This document shows positions 36,809 through 40,942 of a stretch of 40,942 bases of DNA, in pieces. This stretch comes from a virus. The first letter of the stretch is position 1. Each line of letters starts with the position of its first letter. The stretch spans positions 1-40,942 of the IMG/VR virus record IMGVR_UViG_3300044966_000686; one strand, written 5' to 3'. The position numbers and the translations under genes were made by a program. The notes under the pieces were generated by a model. The model saw nothing but the letters and a program-made list of their open reading frames with translations. It was not told the origin of the DNA and ran no database searches.

Positions 36809-37711
36809 TTATGCTGCGGCTTGGGTGCGATGTTTTTCACGCACCCAAGCTTTCATGGAATCAGGGAGAAGCGACCAGGTAGAGAGGTTGCATTCGGGAA
36901 ATTCAGAGGTCACAAGGTCTTGCCAGCCTTCCGGTTCAGCGGAGACTGCGGGCGCTGCCGAGAGGCTCATGCCCGAGCGGCCTGCCCAATCGCGGGCACG
37001 GGTCACCTCGGCGAGGATGTTGTTGAGAAGCGTGGATAAATCCTTGCGGCGGAACTGCGCGGCCGCGCCTTCTTTTTGCCGGTAGGCCCACTCCAGGAAG
37101 CGCCAATCCTCTTCGCTCACGTCCGCCGCCGCCTTTTTATTTTTCTCCCAAGCACGGGTGGCGGATGAGTCGAGAGGTGTCTCGGCTCGAATGTGGAAGA
37201 GGTTTCGGAAGCGGGTGAGGACAGGATGCGGTGGTGCCGGTGTTGGTTCGCATTCCATGACCAACTCGATGTCCCCTTGGGGACTTATAGGGGTATTATC
37301 TATTCTATTCTTATCTAGGTCATCTACCCGTAATGCATCCGTCATACTGGGTGCATGACGGTCTGATGACGAACTTCTGTATCTTGATGACGCTTTAGCC
37401 ATCACAGCGCGTTTTTTTGCAGACGCTCCATTGTGCTCATCGAAGCGTGCAATCTCCACGCCGTCTTCATCTTCCAAAATCCACCCGACTTTTACCAAGG
37501 CCGCTCCGAGTCCTTTGAAACCCGTCTTGCGGTCGATGGCTCCGAGGGAGAGTCCTTCCAACCGTCCATCCGTGCTCTGCTCGTCGGCCATTGACCATAT
37601 CCAATACAGCCCGCCGATGACCTCGCGCTCGGGCTTGTTTGTGATGTCGCAAATCTTGGCGATACGAGTATCGTTCCAAAGGTTGCTGCGCATTTTTATC
37701 CAGTTTGACAT
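36809..37711 (-). CDS. Phage replication protein (DnaT/DnaD-like helicase loader type)
   Basis: A 300-residue protein. Residues 1-90 (MSNWIKMRSNLWNDTRIAKI, then EREVIGGLYWIWSMADE, then LEGLSLGAIDRKTGFKG and FDEHNGASAKKRAV) match the winged-helix N-terminal region common in temperate-phage replication proteins encoded just before DnaB. The middle is polar linker, and the C-terminal part (about 180-250) is helical and tryptophan-rich (EEDWRFLEWAYRQKEG), as in DnaD-type domains. It probably recognises the origin and loads DnaB. No catalytic motif. The start is 2 bp after the preceding stop. Confidence 0.8.
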   Translation of the reverse strand: MSNWIKMRSNLWNDTRIAKICDITNKPEREVIGGLYWIWSMADEQSTDGRLEGLSLGAIDRKTGFKGLGAALVKVGWILEDEDGVEIARFDEHNGASAKKRAVMAKASSRYRSSSSDRHAPSMTDALRVDDLDKNRIDNTPISPQGDIELVMECEPTPAPPHPVLTRFRNLFHIRAETPLDSSATRAWEKNKKAAADVSEEDWRFLEWAYRQKEGAAAQFRRKDLSTLLNNILAEVTRARDWAGRSGMSLSAAPAVSAEPEGWQDLVTSEFPECNLSTWSLLPDSMKAWVREKHRTQAAA

Positions 37712-37713
37712 AC

Positions 37714-37926
37714 TTATTTTTTCTTTCTTTTTTGAAGCTGCGAATCCCACCAAACGCTCCGAGTGCGAAGCCCCCTGGAGGCCAGCCACCGGTCGCAAGC
37801 CGCCGACATCTCCAGCGCATGTCGCATGGAAATACCGCCCACTCGGGCATCGCAGCCATGCAACGCCTTCATGGAACCATTGCAACTGACCAGTGCTCGA
37901 AACTCGGAGTAAGGGACCTCTCTCAT
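37714..37926 (-). CDS. Small basic hypothetical protein
   Basis: A 70-residue protein (MREVPYSEFRALVSCNGSMK...) ending in QLQKRKKK. Possible nucleic-acid binding through its basic tail. It overlaps the exonuclease stop by ATGA, which supports translation. No family is recognised. Confidence 0.55.
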   Translation of the reverse strand: MREVPYSEFRALVSCNGSMKALHGCDARVGGISMRHALEMSAACDRWLASRGLRTRSVWWDSQLQKRKKK

Positions 37927-38501
37927 GCAGTCACATTCTTAGGGGCCATCTCGACCAGCCGATGCAGGCGGTGGAAGCACGCCAGCGTCATCAGCGCATC
38001 CTCCAGGGCATTGTGAGTCTTCCCCGAGCGGGAGAAGCCCAGCGACGCCGCGATATGGTCCAGGTTTAACCGAGGCTGCCCATCCTTGCCCACCGGCAGG
38101 GGAAGCGCGTCCGCCTCGTAGGCCAGCCACGCAGCCGCTTGCAGGTCCACCAGCTTGCCCATAGGCCATGTCAGCTCATTCCGCGCAAACGCCGTGCGAA
38201 GGAAGTCACGGTCGAAAGCCACATTGCAGCCAGCCAGCACCGAGAACCGGCGCGTGCCCAGCCAGAGAGCCAAGTCCTGCATCACATCACGCTCCGGCCG
38301 CCCGTTTTTTTCCAGAAAATCCAGCGTAAAGCCATTCTTCGCCAGCGCCTCGGGCTCGCAAATCCACTCAGGATTCGGCTTAATAATTGCAGTAAACGCC
38401 TCTCCATCCATGGAATCCACTGCCGCCACGCTCAAGAGCGCGTTTGTCGAGGGGTCGAAGCCCCCCGTTTCCGTGTCGATGACAATCAATCGTGTTTTCA
38501 T
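37923..38501 (-). CDS. DEDDh 3'-5' exonuclease (DnaQ/RNase T-like)
   Basis: A 192-residue exonuclease. The acidic metal-binding residues are visible: Asp9 and Glu11 in IDTETGG (Exo I), Asp97 in NVAFDRDF (Exo II), His163 and Asp168 in HNALEDA (Exo III, Hx4D type). It should digest single-stranded 3' ends, for proofreading or recombination. It has no polymerase partner in the window, so host polymerase is probably used. Start at 38501 is the Met directly before the first motif; the frame runs further upstream without a clear need. Confidence 0.9.
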   Translation of the reverse strand: MKTRLIVIDTETGGFDPSTNALLSVAAVDSMDGEAFTAIIKPNPEWICEPEALAKNGFTLDFLEKNGRPERDVMQDLALWLGTRRFSVLAGCNVAFDRDFLRTAFARNELTWPMGKLVDLQAAAWLAYEADALPLPVGKDGQPRLNLDHIAASLGFSRSGKTHNALEDALMTLACFHRLHRLVEMAPKNVTA

Positions 38502-38589
38502 TTTTTCGGGGCTGTTTTTTTTTGCTCCAAGAAACGGCGATAAAGCGCAACGCTCACGACCGCATCTTGATACAGGGTTTTTGTTTTTT

Positions 38590-38877
38590 TCATAAAGATC
38601 CAATAGCAGGGGCAAAGCGTTGTTTGAGAGGCATCCAGATGTCCTGCTCCCCAGGCATCGCCGGAACCATCTCGCCAGGGCGGTAGAACCGGCTGTCCTT
38701 CACCCGCATCAGCGCCACACGCATCGTGCCCGCCTCGCCCGTAGGAATTTGCACCTGCATCAGGTAGCGGTTAGGAGTCGGGCGATACACCTTCACCTTC
38801 ACCGGTTGATCAGGCACCGCCTCCGGTGTCACAGCAGCGGCCACCGCCGCGTTTTTTTTATTTTTTGAGTCAGACAT
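38590..38877 (-). CDS. Hypothetical protein
   Basis: A 95-residue protein: a lysine/alanine-rich start (MSDSKNKKNAAVAAAVTPEA), then a beta-rich region (KVKVYRPTPNRYLMQVQIPT, TMRVALMRVKDSRFYRPGEM). The fold is not recognised. It lies 3 bp after the HTH protein gene and is probably expressed with it. Confidence 0.6.
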   Translation of the reverse strand: MSDSKNKKNAAVAAAVTPEAVPDQPVKVKVYRPTPNRYLMQVQIPTGEAGTMRVALMRVKDSRFYRPGEMVPAMPGEQDIWMPLKQRFAPAIGSL

Positions 38878-38880
38878 AGG

Positions 38881-39717
38881 TTAGTTAGTGGAAAGCTCCT
38901 CAGCGGCCTCCTGCGATACAGAGGCCCCTTTGCATAAAATTTTCTGCTCACCCAAATCAGTGCTATGTAATGGGGGGGTGTCCGAAAATCCGACCCCCTC
39001 CCCCCCCTCTTGATCGACCGCCACGGCCTCGACCTCGACCGGCTCGACGGCGCAAGTGGTGTCTAAAGTGGTGTCCCGCCTGCCGTCTGCGTAGTATAAC
39101 CCTTCTGATTCGGTATCAGAGACCAGCCCGGCCAGGCATCCCGACACGCTCCCGGCACCCACGCCAAGCAGCCCCTTTTGTGTGGACCCGCTCCCGCTTG
39201 GACCGGTTACCGGGACAACTTCGGCCTCGAGGAGCGGCAGGCTGGCCAGCATCTCGCTTAGTTTGTCCTGGGAAACCTCAACCTTCTCCACCCGGCTTGT
39301 CGCCTCACCCGATAACAACTGCAGCTTGTCCACCATCACAGCGGCCACAATGGCCGCATCCTTGGCGTTGTTAATAGTCGGCACCAACTCAACGACCCGC
39401 TCCACCGAAAGCCGCGCCGCAGTCCGCACATTCCGCAGCAACTCCTTTTTATGCTGCTCTATAGAAATTCCTTCTCGCTCTTGGACCGCCGCCACCGTGT
39501 TGCGGCTGACTCCCAAGGCTCGAGCCATGGCCGACATGCTCAGCCCCTCGGCGCTCATGCGGCAGATCGCCCGGTAAACCTCCGGCCGGCGGGCAAGCAA
39601 CCGCTCCCCGCTAAACTCTCCAGTAGCCTCGAGCTTCTCAGCCCCGATTTCCGCCTCCGCAAAAAGAAAAGGCGCGGCAGACTCCAAGGCGTCGGCTTTC
39701 ATCAAAGGGGATTCCAT
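38881..39717 (-). CDS. HTH DNA-binding protein, terminase small subunit candidate
   Basis: A 278-residue protein. Residues about 44-78 contain a helix-turn-helix (RAICRMSAEGLSMSAMARAL, then GVSRNTVAAVQ). Helices to about 150 include NNAKDAAIVAAVMVDKLQLL and a short LSGEAT segment, a layout seen in some terminase small subunits and phage regulators. The C-terminal 120 residues are low complexity and acidic. Two copies of the integrase-type repeat (39053-39076) and homopolymer tracts (38972-38978, 39000-39007) lie in its coding sequence. Terminase recognition, regulation or partition are all possible. Confidence 0.7.
   Translation of the reverse strand: MESPLMKADALESAAPFLFAEAEIGAEKLEATGEFSGERLLARRPEVYRAICRMSAEGLSMSAMARALGVSRNTVAAVQEREGISIEQHKKELLRNVRTAARLSVERVVELVPTINNAKDAAIVAAVMVDKLQLLSGEATSRVEKVEVSQDKLSEMLASLPLLEAEVVPVTGPSGSGSTQKGLLGVGAGSVSGCLAGLVSDTESEGLYYADGRRDTTLDTTCAVEPVEVEAVAVDQEGGEGVGFSDTPPLHSTDLGEQKILCKGASVSQEAAEELSTN
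38972..39007. repeat. G7 and C8 homopolymer tracts
   Basis: A G7 run (38972-38978) and a C8 run (39000-39007) lie in the 3' part of the HTH gene. Such tracts slip easily, so they could vary the protein's C-terminus or be sequencing errors. Confidence 0.6.
39053..39076 (+). repeat. Distal copies of the integrase arm-type repeat
   Basis: Two back-to-back 12-bp units (CAAGTGGTGTCT, AAAGTGGTGTCC) are nearly identical to the pair at 4269-4292, in the same orientation, but about 6 kb away across the circular junction. They lie inside the HTH protein gene. Confidence 0.5.
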
Positions 39718-39738
39718 AAAAACAAAAAACGGCGGCGG

Positions 39739-39963
39739 CTATGTGATCGACGCAACCCACGGTTTGCGACCAGGGCGGAGATAAACCGAGCCCCCAATGC
39801 GGCCCTCCTCGAGGACTCGCTTGATGCTGGATTCAGGGATGAGGATGCGATCCCCGAGGCGGACATGCGGGAAAGTCCCGTCATAAAGGCGCGACTGAAC
39901 TGCCGATCTCGAAAGGCTGAGGAGCTTGACGAGCTGCGCCGGTGAATAATGTTGCTCAATCAT
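39739..39963 (-). CDS. Excisionase-like HTH protein
   Basis: A 74-residue protein with a MerR-like winged helix-turn-helix: YSPAQLVKLLSLSRSAVQSR, then LYDGTFPHVRLGDRILIPES, then VLEEGRIGG. This is the standard pattern of the excisionase/HTH_17 family. The phage integrates, so it is a good candidate for the factor that directs excision, although small regulators share this fold. ATGA overlaps with the upstream gene fix the start at 39963. Confidence 0.75.
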   Translation of the reverse strand: MIEQHYSPAQLVKLLSLSRSAVQSRLYDGTFPHVRLGDRILIPESSIKRVLEEGRIGGSVYLRPGRKPWVASIT

Positions 39964-40067
39964 GTTCCGATCCTCCAGGCGATCAACGCCAGCGCCGCAG
40001 CCGGTCCGAGAGCGCAAAACGCCTCCCAGGTCCAAGTAATGTAGTGGATGGCATCAGGGGTGATCAT
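39960..40067 (-). CDS. Tiny single-span membrane protein
   Basis: A 35-residue protein (MITPDAIHYITWTWEAFCAL, then GPAAALALIAWRIGT) with one hydrophobic helix. It is bounded by ATGA overlaps at both ends, so it is very probably translated with its neighbours. Function unknown. Confidence 0.5.
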   Translation of the reverse strand: MITPDAIHYITWTWEAFCALGPAAALALIAWRIGT

Positions 40068-40210
40068 TTGTCCACCTCCACGGAAAACGGCCGCAATCCG
40101 AAAATTTCAAAAAAACGCGCCTGCGCAGCCTCCCGGCTCGAGGCGTCCACGTAGTCGCCAAACGGACCCCGAAACGGATCCACAGCCCGGCAATAAAAGC
40201 GACGGCTCAT
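40064..40210 (-). CDS. Small hypothetical protein
   Basis: A 48-residue protein (MSRRFYCRAVDPFRGPFGDY, then VDASSREAAQARFFEIFGLR). It is coupled to the RHH gene before it and the membrane protein after it by ATGA overlaps. Composition suggests a small globular domain; no family is recognised. Confidence 0.55.
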   Translation of the reverse strand: MSRRFYCRAVDPFRGPFGDYVDASSREAAQARFFEIFGLRPFSVEVDK

Positions 40211-40398
40211 AGTTGACCTCCATGATTCCCGACAACATCAGACTTTGTCTGACCGTCAGGGCGCAAAAAACGCAGCAACGCTAAACGCACCACATCAGAA
40301 TTGCTGCACAAACGCCGCTTGGCTTCGTCGGCCAGCAGCCCACCGAGCGTCTCAGGGAGTCGCGCAGAGAGTTTTATTTCTTTATTTGATGTTTTCAT
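40207..40398 (-). CDS. Ribbon-helix-helix regulator, head of the leftward unit
   Basis: A 63-residue CopG/Arc-type protein: KEIKLSARLPETLGGLLADE (strand and first helix), then NSDVVRLALLRFLRPDG (second helix). Such proteins bind DNA as dimers through the paired strand. It is the first gene of the leftward, mostly lytic unit and divides the switch region with the RHH gene at 40495, so a Cro-like role is likely. Two 13-bp operators lie upstream. A perfect TTGACA -35 (40430-40435) precedes it, but the -10 is poor. Confidence 0.8.
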   Translation of the reverse strand: MKTSNKEIKLSARLPETLGGLLADEAKRRLCSNSDVVRLALLRFLRPDGQTKSDVVGNHGGQL

Positions 40399-40413
40399 CT
40401 TTGCCGACCTTGT

Positions 40414-40426
40414 CCGACAATGTCGG
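40414..40426. promoter_or_regulatory. Switch operator 1
   Basis: CCGACA-A-TGTCGG, a perfect inverted repeat. It lies between the -35 and the expected -10 of the leftward promoter, so a bound protein would block RNA polymerase there. Confidence 0.7.
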
Positions 40427-40429
40427 GTA

Positions 40430-40435
40430 TGTCAA
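40430..40435 (-). promoter_or_regulatory. Candidate -35 box of the leftward unit
   Basis: TTGACA on the - strand, a full consensus match. The -10 at 17 bp (CAAGGT) is weak, which would suit a promoter that needs an activator or extended contacts. Confidence 0.45.
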
Positions 40436-40474
40436 GTAGGGAATAATACTTATTTGCAACCCGCCCTTTTGTGT

Positions 40475-40487
40475 CCGACACTGTCGG
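40475..40487. promoter_or_regulatory. Switch operator 2
   Basis: CCGACA-C-TGTCGG, identical arms to operator 1, centre 61 bp away (about six helical turns). It ends 8 bp before the ATG at 40495, so binding could block transcription or translation of that gene. Confidence 0.7.
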
Positions 40488-40494
40488 GGTGAAA

Positions 40495-40806
40495 ATGCTA
40501 AAAACTAAAAAAATCGATGTTCGTTTAGATCAAGAGCTTTTCGATTTGGTTGACAATTACGCAAAATCTTCGCGCCTCAGCCGTGCTCAAGTAGTAGAGC
40601 GGGCCTTATTACAATTATTTGGACGGCCTGTAATGGATAACCCAATTACCCAGGGAAACGCCGCGCCCCTCAAATCTTCGCAAAAATCATCAAGCAAACC
40701 GTCCAATGTCTCCCCTCCTGTTGGTGCCGAAATAGCGACTATCAACGAACCTTTAGACTCTGGGTCCGCGCCAGCGAGACGCCCGAGCTCCCGCCAGGCT
40801 GGTTAG
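40495..40806 (+). CDS. Ribbon-helix-helix regulator, head of the rightward unit
   Basis: A 103-residue protein. The first 42 residues (MLKTKKIDVRLDQELFDLVD, then NYAKSSRLSRAQVVERALLQ) are a clear RHH domain; the rest is polar and likely disordered. It begins the rightward unit that leads to attP and the integrase, so it is the likely lysogenic repressor, opposed by the RHH protein at 40207-40398. A GTG start at 40471 would include the operator sequence in the gene and is less likely; GGGGTG stands before the chosen ATG. Confidence 0.8.
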   Translation: MLKTKKIDVRLDQELFDLVDNYAKSSRLSRAQVVERALLQLFGRPVMDNPITQGNAAPLKSSQKSSSKPSNVSPPVGAEIATINEPLDSGSAPARRPSSRQAG

Positions 40807-40824
40807 CCGAGGTAATCCACATCG

Positions 40825-40942
40825 CCAGCCACCAGCCACCAGCCACCAGCCACCAGCCACCAGCCACCAGCCACCAGCCACCAGCCACCAGCCACCAGCC
40901 ACCAGCCACCAGCCACCAGCCACCAGCCACCAGCCACCAGCC
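40825..40942. repeat. 7-bp tandem repeat array, right part
   Basis: About 17 copies of CCACCAG fill the right end after the RHH gene stop and a short spacer. Joined to the left part they would form about 39 copies, with the phase off by one base at the join, so the real array is probably longer or the ends are trimmed. Confidence 0.95.

Noticed and set aside
39104-39120. TCTGAT-TCGGT-ATCAGA as a fourth CGGNA hairpin
   Set aside because: The loop is TCGGT, not CGGNA, the trailing bases differ and it lies within a - strand coding region.
38881-39717. Firm call as terminase small subunit
   Set aside because: The HTH and helices fit, but the gene is five kilobases from terL and regulators share this layout, so it is kept as a candidate only.
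40742-40930. A - strand frame coding a WWLVAGG repeat
   Set aside because: It is only the translation of the 7-bp array in one frame and overlaps the RHH gene end.

Overview
The window looks like one complete temperate tailed-phage genome of about 41 kb, most likely a circular or circularly permuted molecule opened inside a 7-bp tandem repeat that occupies both ends. Its virion genes (large terminase, portal, acidic scaffold, DUF5309/SU10-like capsid protein, two adaptor-like paralogues, a 640-residue nozzle-like protein, no tape measure, no tail sheath, plus repetitive internal proteins) fit a short-tailed podovirus. The host is a bacterium. A 42-nt piece of a tRNA-Arg(ACG) 3' half lies beside the integrase and is the probable attP core. 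High GC, scarce Shine-Dalgarno sequences and short environmental-genome repeats would fit a Verrucomicrobiota-like host, but that is a weak inference.

Layout. At 40399-40494 two divergent ribbon-helix-helix (RHH) genes face away from each other, with two copies of a 13-bp operator between them. From here a rightward (+) unit runs from 40495 across the repeat array (40825 to the end, then 1-155), through a lipoprotein, a small membrane protein, about eight short accessory genes, attP (4103-4144) and a tyrosine integrase (4334-5458). It ends at a two-way terminator (5487-5516).

The leftward (-) unit runs from 40398 to 5522 and holds nearly everything else in order. First come the RHH protein, two tiny genes, an excisionase-like HTH protein, a larger HTH protein, a DEDDh exonuclease, a DnaT/DnaD-like replication protein, a DnaB helicase and small genes. 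The large terminase follows, then a non-coding control region (30746-31108), scaffold, capsid, portal, adaptors and tail fibres. Next is a lysis cassette (two holin-like proteins, a lipoprotein, an M15 endopeptidase), then the nozzle protein, a seven-repeat propeller-like adhesin, a SET-domain protein and three internal virion proteins. The last gene is a 2347-residue polyvalent protein carrying metallopeptidase, ADP-ribosyltransferase-like and nuclease-like modules. Many neighbouring genes overlap by ATGA, which suggests translational coupling.

How it may work. The RHH pair probably acts as the lysogeny/lytic switch. The + arm would hold the lysogenic and accessory functions, and the - arm replication, packaging, virion assembly, lysis and effector delivery. 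Main points for follow-up: the RHH switch, the SET-domain gene in the tail region, three covarying CGGNA hairpins, four short-spaced TTGACA/TATAAT promoter-like sites next to start codons, the integrase arm-type repeats with a second copy far away, and the repeat array itself.
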